Below are positions 1-11,405 of a stretch of 64,000 nt of DNA, piece after piece. The translations under genes were made by a program, and so were the position numbers. The first letter of the stretch is position 1. Every line of letters begins with the position of its first letter. The notes under the pieces were generated by a model. That model was not told the DNA's origin. It did not search any database and saw nothing but the letters and a program-made list of their open reading frames with translations. Origin of the DNA: Bolinopsis microptera (taxonomy: Eukaryota; Ctenophora; Tentaculata; Lobata; Bolinopsidae); contig NC_087080.1 of NCBI RefSeq assembly GCF_026151205.1, positions 10,773,837 to 10,837,836 on the forward strand. Direction: 5' to 3'.

Positions 1-2844
1 CACTACATCTCTGCATACTTCACGCTGCAGCTCTGCATTTAGATCGCGGATGTTGTTGTGTCTCATAGAAACATAGCCACCTTTCTTGCATATAAGTGTG
101 TGATTCACATTATTTCTCTCTCCACAAGCACAGTGAAATGGGGTGTTAGGGATCTCCCAACCATAACGCAAGTACAGAGCATCACGGAACTCAATCTTGT
201 TCAGGGAGTAGCCAAATCTCTTCAATGGAAGTGCAGTAAGCCAACATCCTGAACCTTTCTCTTTGATGAACTGGAGAGATCGCTTTAGGTTGGGATCTCT
301 TACACTGTCCTCTATTGATTTGCTAACCGTAAATAAGTGTTTCTCCTTGATTGCCTTGAGACTTTTTATAGTGTCATTTTGAATTGACATGTTGTAATGT
401 TCAAGGGTGTTTTGCTGGTTGATAATCAGGTCTGTGAGGTCTTTTGTGATGGTGACTGAGGCTGTGAATTCTCTATTGCAGTTTTCAACTGGGTTGGAGA
501 TACCTAGGCCACCATGTCTGACTGGCAATGCAAATATGGAGCGGTCCAAGTCTGATACGTTCTTACCCAAGATTGCTGGAATAAAATCTGTTCTGATGCA
601 ATCCTCCAATGGTTGAAACAAGTGACTTATACCCGGGATGGTCCTCTGAATGAACGTCCACCGGTGACAAATTCCCTTAGTATATGCAGTCAAAGCAGCT
701 TGGGGCTCCTCAATAGCAATTGATGACAACAGCTTGATGTCCTGACACCATTTATGGACTTTATCTGAGACATATTTGTTCTTAAAAGCTTCGCTGCCAA
801 TTGCTGCACCCAAATGGCGTTCTCCTTCAGACTCGATTTTAATACCAGTGCCTGAGAATACTTTCTGCGCAAGATCTAGGTCCTCGCTATTCTTCACAAT
901 CAGGACGGTCTTACTGGCTTTTGGGTAATATCCATACTTTGGTCCTTGCTCCAACAGCGTATCCCACCATATCTTAATACCTTTAATCTTTCCACCAGCA
1001 CTACTGTCGTCAGCATACCAAGACTGTTTGCAAACACTGGGCTTGGAGGCTGTGGCTAGGTCATCTACTAGAGGCTTGATCCCTAACGCATAGAATGCCA
1101 TTGCTGCTACATCTCCCTGAGTTGAACCTTCCTCAGACTTAAGTTGGTAGTGGTCCTCGGTAGTATTAATGATCAGGTCTGCTGGCTTTTGGTAGTGGTT
1201 CTTTAGATACTGATAGAGCGGAGGACAGATCTCATGAACATTGTGAAGGGCTGCTTCTCTATTAAGACGATTGAACGCATTATCAGCGTCAACCTGTAGT
1301 ATTGCTTCAGTGTCACTGTCTTCCCAGATCTGTCTCATTGCATGAATGGAAGCCTCTATTCCTGATTTGAGCCCTGCACAGGTCTGCAGTGGGCCAGCAG
1401 CATATTGTATATCAGTTTTGAAAGACATTATAACTGCTTTTCCAATGATTCTGCGCAATATCTCGCCGATTCCAATTGGTCTTACACCAGGTTTCCCGTT
1501 CTTATCCTGGCCTTTATCAAGAGGGATTAATCTGCATGCAGTGAACTCTTTCAGACAGCTATGATGGATATCTTCTCTACAAAGGCGCCTTGCAACAATT
1601 GCTATAGACTCAGCAAGTGTCACCGATGCTTTGCCAAATGATTTGCTGCAGATGATATGCTTCCACAAATCTGAGTCCGTTAGTGTTGGGCCGCCTGATC
1701 CATCCAAATATAAACAAGCCCTCTTGACAGTCTCTGCGTCAATCCTCTCAAATATCACTTCCTGAGGTGGAGGAGTACTGTGAGGGTGCAGAACAACTGG
1801 ATCTGCTTTAACAGCTGGAGGGTGTTTCTCCCCAAGGACCTGTTTAATGTTTGCTGTTAGGCTGTGAACTCCTAAGGTGTCATTGGAACTGTCAACATAT
1901 TTGGTGGCTTGTTTAACTTTCCCAAGAAGCATTAGTCGGCAGAAACTCTTCTTCCTGGATTCCTCGCTGATTTTTTGTTGCTGCACCAAGGCTTTCTGAA
2001 TACTCCTGCACTCCATCATTAGATCGTCAAGTTCTCCATTTTTCCATTTAACCAAACGCTTGGTTAGATATGTTACATGGTCTCTTGCTTTTGACTTGCT
2101 TGACGGTTTTTGCAACATGATTGGCAAGAAGATATGAACCAGTGCGAACGATAGCCTTTCCCACTTGGTAGCATCTGCAAATAAGAGGATGAGCCGAGTC
2201 AGTTCTTTTATAAAGTCGCTACCTGATTTACCTCTGGGAACTAGGAAAAGATTCTTTCTCCATGTCACCATCTCTTGATAAACAGCTTGGACTTTCTCAG
2301 CTATCAACTCTTCACCAACCATTGAGCCCCAATTAATTTTGTTTGCTTTCACTGCTTGACAAGTATCACAAAACCATATCTCTTCATTATCCATCTCAGC
2401 GTACTCGGTTTCACTGATAAACAAACAAGGTGCATGGAACCATTCTTCACAGCCATCACAACCCAATGCCTTATCCGAATCCCCCACAACACTCCTACAC
2501 ACGGGACAGTTATAACAGATATCATTTTCCTCATCAGGAGCATCAATGATCTGCTGGTTCTCTACATTATCCCTACATTTCTGACAAACCCACCGTTCAC
2601 TGTCCACTGGTGCAGACTTGCCAAGACATTTAGGATGGAAAAATGTCTTACAGGAATCACATTGAATGCTACAAGGTTCTGATATAAGATCTTTGGGACA
2701 GATTCCACATAACAGAGAAACAACAGGTGTAACATAAGCAATACCTTCAGAAGACAGGTGTTGAGATGTCTCCGGATCACAGGTGTCTGGTAGCTGTACA
2801 CTCTCTGTTTCTGCTGTCTTGTCTTCACCGCTGTTTGTTATCAT
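1..2844 (-). CDS. PHD-finger reverse transcriptase of a non-LTR-type retroelement (partial, runs off window edge)
   Basis: The minus strand is open from an ATG at 2844 to base 1 (948 codons, no stop), so the C-terminus is outside the window. Two PHD zinc fingers lie at about residues 46-90 (CGIC, CDSC, FHPKC, WVCQKC) and 110-162 (CPVC, CDGCEEWFHAPC, WFCDTC). A reverse transcriptase follows: motif A VDADNAF near residue 518, motif B GSTQGDVAAMAF, and motif C YADD at 610-613. Near residue 905 is a C-x-C-x7-H-x4-C knuckle (CACGERNNVNHTLIC). In R2/HERO/NeSL-type elements such a knuckle precedes a restriction-like endonuclease; I infer one beyond the edge but cannot see it. No frameshift or stop was found, so this copy looks young. 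No gag-like ORF is seen upstream; the satellite starts about 90 bp away. Clade assignment is tentative. Confidence 0.85.
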   Translation of the reverse strand, partial: MITNSGEDKTAETESVQLPDTCDPETSQHLSSEGIAYVTPVVSLLCGICPKDLISEPCSIQCDSCKTFFHPKCLGKSAPVDSERWVCQKCRDNVENQQIIDAPDEENDICYNCPVCRSVVGDSDKALGCDGCEEWFHAPCLFISETEYAEMDNEEIWFCDTCQAVKANKINWGSMVGEELIAEKVQAVYQEMVTWRKNLFLVPRGKSGSDFIKELTRLILLFADATKWERLSFALVHIFLPIMLQKPSSKSKARDHVTYLTKRLVKWKNGELDDLMMECRSIQKALVQQQKISEESRKKSFCRLMLLGKVKQATKYVDSSNDTLGVHSLTANIKQVLGEKHPPAVKADPVVLHPHSTPPPQEVIFERIDAETVKRACLYLDGSGGPTLTDSDLWKHIICSKSFGKASVTLAESIAIVARRLCREDIHHSCLKEFTACRLIPLDKGQDKNGKPGVRPIGIGEILRRIIGKAVIMSFKTDIQYAAGPLQTCAGLKSGIEASIHAMRQIWEDSDTEAILQVDADNAFNRLNREAALHNVHEICPPLYQYLKNHYQKPADLIINTTEDHYQLKSEEGSTQGDVAAMAFYALGIKPLVDDLATASKPSVCKQSWYADDSSAGGKIKGIKIWWDTLLEQGPKYGYYPKASKTVLIVKNSEDLDLAQKVFSGTGIKIESEGERHLGAAIGSEAFKNKYVSDKVHKWCQDIKLLSSIAIEEPQAALTAYTKGICHRWTFIQRTIPGISHLFQPLEDCIRTDFIPAILGKNVSDLDRSIFALPVRHGGLGISNPVENCNREFTASVTITKDLTDLIINQQNTLEHYNMSIQNDTIKSLKAIKEKHLFTVSKSIEDSVRDPNLKRSLQFIKEKGSGCWLTALPLKRFGYSLNKIEFRDALYLRYGWEIPNTPFHCACGERNNVNHTLICKKGGYVSMRHNNIRDLNAELQREVCRDVV

Positions 2845-3806
2845 CGTAGCGGACTTTCCATTGTCATACCTCAAATTATTTGTTATATAGTAGTGTTGAA
2901 AGTATTAAAATTTAAAGTATTGAAATTTAATTTTCTCATTGGATTAGATTTTTGTAGGGAGCTAATATACCTTCTTTGATCATGCACTCCATTTAACAAA
3001 TTTTGCTTGTTTCTTTGTCTGTTGCAATCATTCGGTTGATCATTCGGCGGATGATTCAAAGGGCCGGGACATATTTTAATGTTTAATTCTCAATAACCAG
3101 CAGACTTGTTACCAGTTACCTTACTACACTTTTGTCATTTGCAATTGGACTTTAGATTTATTTTCTCATTGGATTAGATTTTTGTAGGGAGCTAATATAC
3201 CTTCTTTGATCATTCACTCCATTTAACAAATTTTGCTTGTTTCTTTGTCTGTTGCAATCATTCGGTTGATCATTCGGCGGATGATTCAAAGGGCCGGGAC
3301 AAATTTTAACGTTAAATTCTCAATAACCAGCAGACTTGTTACCAGTTACCTTGCTACACTTTTGTCATTTGCAATTGGACTTAAGATTTATTTTCTCATT
3401 GGATTAGATTTTTGTAGGGAGCTAATATACCTTCTTTGATCATGCACTCCATTTAACAAATTTTGCTTGTTTCTTTGTCTGTTGCAATCATTCGGTTGAT
3501 CATTCTGCGGATGATTCAAAGGGCCGGGACATATTTTAATGTTAAATTCTCAATAACCAGCAGACTTGTTACCAGTTACCTTGCTACACTTTTGTCATTT
3601 GCAATTGGACTTAAGATTTATTTTCTCATTGGATTAGATTTTTGTAGGGAGCTAATATACCTTCTTTGATCATGCACTCCATTTAACAAATTTTGCTTGT
3701 TCCTTTGTTTGTTGCAATCATTCGGTTGATCATTCGGCGGATGCTCCAAAGGGCCGGGACATATTTTAATGTTAAATTCTCAATAACCAGCAGACTTGTT
3801 ACCAGT

Positions 3807-4332
3807 CACAGAGATACAAAAGCTGGAGACTGTACAGAGATCCTTTACTAGAAAGATATCTGGCTGCCGTGATCTACAGTACTGGGACAGGCTGAAGAAG
3901 CTTAAGTTGATGTCCCTTCAGAGGCGGAGAGAGCGTTATTCTATTATTCATGTATGGAAAATTCTTAATGAACATGCTCCGAACGATACGGGCTTCGAGT
4001 TCAAGTCTCATCAAAGGCATGGTATTAAGGCAGAGATCCCAGCCATGAACAAAAACGCACAGTTGTCGGTAAGAACAGATTACGACAACAGCTTTAGAGT
4101 TAGAGCAGCTCAGCTCTTCAACGTGCTCCCATCGGAGCTCCGGAGTATCACATTGCTAGACAGTTTCAAAGTTGGTCTAGGCAGATTTATGGAACAGTAC
4201 CCAGACACACCACCGGTTCCGGGCTACACTCCGACAAACGATAACTCAATGCTGAGCTGGAGGAGGACGCAGTCGATGCAGTTGTCCTGAGCATGCCCTG
4301 CCAAACTCACCAAAACGTACCAAAACGTACGT
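3807..4332 (+). mobile_element. 5'-truncated LINE tail inserted in the satellite
   Basis: The satellite breaks at ttaccagt (3806) and resumes at agttacc (4333), leaving a 3-bp AGT duplication. The insert is open to a stop at 4288-4290 and encodes the C-terminus of a CR1/Jockey-type reverse transcriptase. It shows the familiar pattern LETVQRSFTRKI...YWDRLKKLKLMSLQRRRERYSIIHVWKIL, with a conserved tail of about 95 residues. The 3' end carries a short repeat, ccaaaacgta twice, instead of poly(A), as many CR1-like elements do. The first codons of the apparent ORF come from the satellite. It is a dead fragment. Confidence 0.8.
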
Positions 4333-5623
4333 AGTTACCTTGCTAGTGCTACACTTTTGTCGTTTGCAATTGGACTTTAGATTTATTTTCTCATTGGATT
4401 AGATTTTTGTAGGGAGCTAATATACCTTCTTTGATCATGCACTCAATTTAACAAATTTTGCTTGTTTCTTTGTTTGTTGCAATCATTCGGTTGATCATTC
4501 GGCGGATGATTCAAAGGGCCGGGACAAATTTTAACGTTAAATTCTCAATAACCAGCAGACTTGTTACCAGTTACCTTGCTACACTTTTGTCATTTGCAAT
4601 TGGACTTAAGATTTATTTTCTCATTGGATTAGATTTTTGTAGGGAGCTAATATACCTTCTTTGATCATGCACTCCATTTAACAAATTTTGCTTGTTCCTT
4701 TGTTTGTTGCAATCGTTCGGTTGATCATTCGGCGGATGCTCCAAAGGGCCGGGACATATTTTAATGTTAAATTCTCAATAACCAGCAGACTTGTTACCAG
4801 TTACCTTGCTAGTGCTACTCTTTTGTCGTTTGCAATTGGACTTTAGATTAATTTTCTCATTGGATTAGATTTTTGTAGGGAGCTAATATACCTTCTTTGA
4901 TCATGCACTCAATTTAACAAATTTTGCTTGTTTCTTTGTCTGTTGCAATCATTCGGTTGATCATTCGGCGGATGATTCAAAGGGCCGGACAAATTTTAAC
5001 GTTAAATTCTCAATAACCAGCAGACTTGTTACCAGTTACCTTGCTAGTGCTACTCTTTTGTCGTTTGCAATTGGACTTTAGATTAATTTTCTCATTGGAT
5101 TAGATTTTTGTAGGGAGCTAATATACCTTCTTTGATCATGCACTCAATTTAACAAATTTTGCTTGTTTCTTTGTCTGTTGCAATCATTCGGTTGATCATT
5201 CGGCGGATGATTCAAAGGGCCGGACAAATTTTAACGTTAAATTCTCAATAACCAGCAGACTTGTTACCAGTTACCTTGCTACACTTTTGTCATTTGCAAT
5301 TGGACTTAAGATTTATTTTCTCATTGGATTAGATTTTTGTAGGGAGCTAATATACCTTCTTTGATCATGCACTCCATTTAACAAATTTTGCTTGTTCCTT
5401 TGTTTGTTGCAATCATTCGGTTGATCATTCGGCGGATGCTCCAAAGGGCCGGGACATATTTTAATGTTAAATTCTCAATAACCAGCAGACTTGTTACCAG
5501 TTACCTTGCTAGTGCTACTCTTTTGTCGTTTGCAATTGGACTTTAGATTAATTTTCTCATTGGATTAGATTTTTGTAGGGAGCTAATATACCTTCTTTGA
5601 TCATGCACTCAATTTAACAAATT

Positions 5624-7485
5624 TTGCTTGTTTCTTTGTTTGTTGCAATCATTCGGTTGATCATTCGGCGGATGATTCAAAGGGCCGGGACAAATTTTAA
5701 CGTTAAATTCTCAATAACCAGCAGACTTGTTACCAGTTACCTTGCTACACTTTTGTCATTTGCAATTGGACTTAAGATTTATTTTCTCATTGGATTAGAT
5801 TTTTGTAGGGAGCTAATATACCTTCTTTGATCATGCACTCCATTTAACAAATTTTGCTTGTTCCTTTGTTTGTTGCAATCGTTCGGTTGATCATTCGGCG
5901 GATGCTCCTTAGGGCCGGGACATATTTTAATGTTAAATTCTCAATAACCAGCAGACTTGTTACCAGTTACCTTGCTAGTGCTACTCTTTTGTCGTTTGCA
6001 ATTGGACTTTAGATTAATTTTCTCATTGGATTAGATTTTTGTAGGGAGCTAATATACCTTCTTTGATCATGCACTCAATTTAACAAATTTTGCTTGTTTC
6101 TTTGTCTGTTGCAATCATTCGGTTGATCATTCGGCGGATGATTCAAAGGGCCGGACAAATTTTAACGTTAAGTTCTCAATAACCAGCAGACTTGTTACCA
6201 GTTACCTTGCTACACTTTTGTCATTTGCAATTGGACTTAAGATTTATTTTCTCATTGGATTAGATTTTTGTAGGGAGCTAATATACCTTCTTTGATCATG
6301 CACTCCATTTAACAAATTTTGCTTGTTCCTTTGTTTGTTGCAATCATTCGGTTGATCATTCGGCGGATGCTCCAAAGGGCCGGGACATATTTTAATGTTA
6401 AATTCTCAATAACCAGCAGACTTGTTACCAGTTACCTTGTTAGTGCTACTCTTTTGTCGTTTGCAATTGGACTTTAGATTAATTTTCTCATTGGATTAGA
6501 TTTTTGTAGGGAGCTAATATACCTTCTTTGATCATGCACTCAATTTAACAAATTTTGCTTGTTTCTTTGTTTGTTGCAATCATTCGGTTGATCATTCGGC
6601 GGATGATTCAAAGGGCCGGGACAAATTTTAACGTTAAATTCTCAATAACCAGCAGACTTGTTACCAGTTACCTTGCTACACTTTTGTCATTTGCAATTGG
6701 ACTTAAGATTTATTTTCTCATTGGATTAGATTTTTGTAGGGAGCTAATATACCTTCTTTGATCATGCACTCCATTTAACAAATTTTGCTTGTTCCTTTGT
6801 TTGTTGCAATCGTTCGGTTGATCATTCGGCGGATGCTCCAAAGGGCCGGGACATATTTTAATGTTAAATTCTCAATAACCAGCAGACTTGTTACCAGTTA
6901 CCTTGCTAGTGCTACTCTTTTGTCGTTTGCAATTGGACTTTAGATTAATTTTCTCATTGGATTAGATTTTTGTAGGGAGCTAATATACCTTCTTTGATCA
7001 TGCACTCAATTTAACAAATTTTGCTTGTTTCTTTGTCTGTTGCAATCATTCGGTTGATCATTCGGCGGATGATTCAAAGGGCCGGACAAATTTTAACGTT
7101 AAATTCTCAATAACCAGCAGACTTGTTACCAGTTACCTTGCTACACTTTTGTCATTTGCAATTGGACTTAAGATTTATTTTCTCATTGGATTAGATTTTT
7201 GTAGGGAGCTAATATACCTTCTTTGATCATGCACTCCATTTAACAAATTTTGCTTGTTCCTTTGTTTGTTGCAATCATTCGGTTGATCATTCGGCGGATG
7301 CTCCAAAGGGCCGGGACATATTTTAATGTTAAATTCTCAATAACCAGCAGACTTGTTACCAGTTACCTTGCTAGTGCTACTCTTTTGTCGTTTGCAATTG
7401 GACTTTAGATTAATTTTCTCATTGGATTAGATTTTTGTAGGGAGCTAATATACCTTCTTTGATCATGCACTCAATTTAACAAATT
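5624..7485. repeat. Two consecutive 931-bp higher-order repeat units (4 monomers each)
   Basis: The same point in the array recurs at 5624, 6555 and 7486, exactly 931 bp apart. The sum fits the monomer classes in the order 230+236+229+236. The preceding unit (4458-5623, 1166 bp) has the same order with one extra monomer of the G-deleted class. Such multi-monomer homogenisation is typical of satellites under unequal exchange, as in centromeric arrays; a centromeric role is not shown here. Confidence 0.85.
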
Positions 7486-8335
7486 TTGCTTGTTTCTTTG
7501 TTTGTTGCAATCATTCGGTTGATCATTCGGCGGATGATTCAAAGGGCCGGGACAAATTTTAACGTTAAATTCTCAATAACCAGCAGACTTGTTACCAGTT
7601 ACCTTGCTACACTTTTGTCATTTGCAATTGGACTTAAGATTTATTTTCTCATTGGATTAGATTTTTGTAGGGAGCTAATATACCTTCTTTGATCATGCAC
7701 TCCATTTAACAAGTTTTGCTTGTTCCTTTGTTTGTTTCAATCATTCAGTTGATCATTCGGCGGATGATTCAAAGGGCCGGGACAAATTTTAACGTTAAAT
7801 TCTCAATAACCAGCAGACTTGTTACCAGTTACCTTGCTACACTTTTGTCATTTGCAATTGGACTTAAGATTTATTTTCTCATTGGATTAGATTTTTGTAG
7901 GGAGCTAATATACCTTCTTTGATCATGCACTCCATTTAACAAGTTTTGCTTGTTCCTTTGTTTGTTTCAATCATTCAGTTGATCATTCGGCGGATGATTC
8001 AAAGGGCCGGGACATATTTTAATGTTAAATTCTCAATAACCAGCAGACTTGTTACCTGCAGTTACCTTGCTACACTTTTGTCATTTGCAATTGGACTTTA
8101 GATTTATTTTCTCATTGGATTAGATTTTTGTAGGGAGCTAATATACCTTCTTTGATCATACTTACTTTAGGTACTTTAAACAAATTTTGCTTGTTTCTTT
8201 GTCTGTTGCAATCATTCAGTTGATCATTCGGCGGATGATTCAAAGGGCCGGGACATATTTTAATGTTAAATTTTGAATAACCAGCAGACTTGTTACCAGT
8301 TACCTTATTACACTTTTGTCATTTGCAATAGTACA

Positions 8336-9256
8336 TTTGTTAAATGTTGTCAAGGTGTAAATTTTCTCTAATTTTAATTGTATTTTGGACAAGTGTTTTG
8401 TTGAGAAACACTTATATAAGCGAACCTACCCCAATATTGATTAGCAAACAGTATTTTATTGATTAACTCCCTAAATTATTTCTAGTCCAAATAGTGGATA
8501 TTTATTAGCATAATTTACAGCCATCTCTGAGGAACACTATAAGTGAACATATCCCAATATTGGTTAGCAAACAGTATTATTGATTTATTCCCTACAATTT
8601 CATGTTTCCAGTCCAAAAAGTGGACATTTATTAGCATAATTTACAGCCATCTCTGAGAAACACTATAAGTGAAGCTTATTGTTTAACATTTTACCAATTA
8701 CTCTGTCTTATTGTGTTTCATTTTAAACTGTTCGATCCGAATTGTGAGTTTGTTTTATACATTTGAGTTCACAGCTGCACTTTATCAGATTATAATTTCA
8801 GTCCACTAATATTTGCTTCTCTTAAATCATCTCATTGTTTAACATTTGACCATATTTATTTTTATATATTTATTAGCATAATTTACAGCCATCTATATCT
8901 CTGAGAAACACTATCAGTGAACCTACCCCAGTATTGCTGTATTGGTTAGCAAACAGTAACATGTTAAGCGTGTATTATAAACCATGTCCTATTCCCCCAC
9001 CCCTTTTTCCTTAGCGAGTGATAACTAAATATGTGAATGACCCCTTACAAAGGATCCTGTACGTGCAGAAATAGTATACATCGAAGTACACACTCATCTG
9101 CACACTAAAGTTACACTCGCTACAGTTCATCTCTCGGATTATTCCAGAATTGCGCGCAAACACACGTGTTGTCTCAAACAATGAAACAGTCTGTTTCATT
9201 GACATGTAGGTTGACACTCTCTCGTTGTGTACGTTTTGAGAACTTTTGTTTAGACT
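8336..9256. repeat. AT-rich spacer with three diverged copies of a 100-130 bp motif
   Basis: No gene is visible. The motif attagcataatttacagccat followed by ctctgagaaacactat and then ccaatattggttagcaaacagta occurs around 8430-8547, 8548-8674 and 8870-8960. The third copy is partial and rearranged. This looks like a local tandem repeat or the remains of one mobile family. Confidence 0.6.
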
Positions 9257-9259
9257 TTA

Positions 9260-10098
9260 GGGGCCATCTACTTGGGACGTCCGTCAAAATTGCAGATTTT
9301 CAGACCACCCCCGGGGAGCACCCCAGTGGCGTAACGTTGCATGTTGGCGCCCCCCTGCCGAAAAAAGCGCCCCCCTGTTGGCGCCCCCTCCCCTTTTGGT
9401 GCCCCTCCCTAAAATTGAACAAATTAGGTGATTTTAGAGAATACGCCGGTAAAATCTCTAAAAAAGTGTGTATCTAGAGCAAAACGCGCAGTTTTGCTAG
9501 TACTTTAGTTAAGTTTTCGAAATTGTCCCACATTCAAACGACGATTTGGCGCCCCCCTAAGACGGCGCCCCCCTGCACAGCGGGGTCAGCAGGGCCTTTC
9601 GTTACGCCACTGGAGCACCCCCTCCCCCTGTCCGGGTGTGTCCGAATTTTCAAACCCCCTCCCCCGGACGTCCTGATTTCCAGCTACTTTAAAGAGTACA
9701 AATAAAACCAACTCAAATTCATTGTTAATAAAATGTGTAGTCACTTAGAATAGACAATAATACATTTAGTGTCGAACAAGTTTAGCACAGTTACATTAAG
9801 GTACTTAAGTAGGTAGCCATCCAATGGAATAAGTTTTAAGGCAGTAGCAGAATATGCGAGTTGTGTCTCGGCTCTCATGAGCTGCTCTGGGAAACGACTT
9901 CTCGTTACAGGGATCTAAACTTACTGATCGTAATTAGTGTCAAAGAGTTGAAATAAATGCGGCTTTTTCGTTAATTCTGCCAAAATTTCCGGACGTCCGG
10001 ATTTTCAGAAACCACTCCCTATCACTGTCCGGATTTGTCCGAAATTCCAAAACCACCTCCCCCTCCCTTTTTGCTGGACGTCCTAAGTAGATGGCCCC
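9260..10098. mobile_element. Harbinger-like MITE with TTA target duplication
   Basis: The ends are inverted: GGGGCCATCTACTTGGGACG at 9260 and the complement of its near-identical partner (one mismatch over about 23 bp) ending at 10098. TTA flanks both sides (9257-9259 and 10099-10101), matching the TWA 3-bp duplication of PIF/Harbinger elements. The interior is built from subterminal GGACGTCC and TCCGG motifs and pyrimidine-rich tracts. There is no transposase. A hAT-type MITE is nested inside it. Superfamily assignment rests on the duplication length and is tentative. Confidence 0.75.
9324..9612. mobile_element. hAT-type MITE nested in the Harbinger-like MITE
   Basis: The terminal inverted repeats are CAGTGGCGTAACG (9324) and CGTTACGCCACTG (ending 9612). 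They are flanked by a perfect 8-bp direct repeat gagcaccc at 9316-9323 and 9613-9620. The 8-bp duplication and CAGNG-type ends are the hAT signature. The interior repeats GGCGCCCCCCT-like blocks and has no transposase. Because it splits the outer element, it is the younger of the two. Confidence 0.85.
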
Positions 10099-10101
10099 TT
10101 A

Positions 10102-11405
10102 ATATTTTATTTGATGCAGAATAGCGGACAGCAGCTACAATTGTACATTTGACTCAGTCTTTCTGTGCTTTCATATCTTAAGTCTGATATTTACTTTGCT
10201 CCTAAACCTTCTTTTAGTTCTGACAAAGCAAGATTTGCCATGATACACACACGATAAAGCGACTTTTTATGTCGTCATCGCTGCATAATTTAGACTTTAG
10301 AGCCAAGGTACTAAGGCAGATAGCTGATATTCAGGGCTCTTTCCCCCTAGACGATTTTGGAGCCCGCTGTTTGACAATATTCACACTGACAAAAATTGGT
10401 CGACTCTTTTATCTTATTCTCTCACATTAAACAACATTAACCAGGTTTATTTTTTTTCTAGAAATGACTATAATGTGACTATTGCATTGGATAGAGTTTT
10501 CCAATGGCATTGTTTTCTACCTATCTGACCTATGTTGAGTTTCGCCAAGACTTGACGGGACCATCACATCTTTTGACCACCCCAAAGTCTCACTCGTTGC
10601 GCCAACACAGCAGAGAGTTCGTGAGGAGGGGCCTATATCCCTGATCAGCGGCTTATCCTTTCGTCCACCACAACACTAACTCACACAGTAACTGATGACA
10701 ATCCTTTCCAACTAATGCTCACTGAATTTATCCTCAGCGCTTCTGTTGACACAGCATGGCACCAGGTACTCTCCCTTATTTTTCCCTATTTATTTTGTTA
10801 TATTACACAAGCTGAACTGGCTCGAGGGATACCCTTGATTTTTACACGTACCTCATTATTACATCATATCAAGTTTAAGTATGTTAAATTCGATTCTAAT
10901 CGAAATAAAATGGTTAACATTTGCAAGATAGTAACATTTGTTTCACTTCAGGTGATCCACTAACTTTTCCTAAACAGTATCGAAAGATTGATCTAGAAGC
11001 TTTGACAGAGTTTTAGCTCTTTATGTCTGCCACATTGACTTTCTGATGAATAAAGGAAAAAATCGTAAGCCTTTTACAATATCTAGCGCCAGCCGGCCGC
11101 GCGTTATTGACATTGTGTAGACCCTTTGAAATTTTTTAAAGCTTTTAAAAACGGCCATTTCTTAGGATCGATGTCCTTAAAGTTAGTTGTTCAGATCATT
11201 CAGAGGTTATCGTTTAAAGTTTAGTTCAGTCTAAAAAAGAAATCTGAAAGAAGGTAAATATCTTAAACCTCAGCTGCTTTTCCTAATATGCGAGATGAGT
11301 CTGTCCGACCAAATTTTATTTAGTTAGCCGTCAGGGCAGAAACTCAGAATCTCAACGAATCTTTATTTAGTTGCTTATCTTAAAATCTGTTTCAGGTAGG
11401 TGATA
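10102..11405. other. Intergenic, nothing recognised
   Basis: No reading frame with a recognisable product, no RNA gene and no clear repeat. A slightly less AT-rich stretch at about 10540-10770 ends in a donor-like caggtactc but gives no convincing protein. Confidence 0.4.

Larger units (their letters stand above)
2930..8335. repeat. Satellite array of about 230-bp monomers
   Basis: About 21 head-to-tail monomers, each running from TTTTCTCATTGGATTAG to GCAATTGGACTTAAGATTTA, with a GGGCCGGGACA block in the middle. Three monomer classes are visible: 230 bp (gggacaaattttaacg, ctacacttttg), 236 bp (gatgctccaaagg, with an extra 6 bp in ctagtgctactc) and 229 bp (one G missing in gggccggaca). The outer monomers are more divergent than the central ones. 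The array is interrupted by a LINE tail at 3807-4332. The repeated 68-codon ORFs on the plus strand are a by-product of the monomer and are not genes. Confidence 0.95.

Noticed and set aside
3233-7922. A family of identical 68-codon ORFs
   Set aside because: They recur once per satellite higher-order unit and have no independent signal; frame is set by the repeat.
2930-8335. CRISPR-like regular spacing
   Set aside because: Whole 230-bp monomers repeat without unique spacers; this is satellite DNA of a eukaryote.
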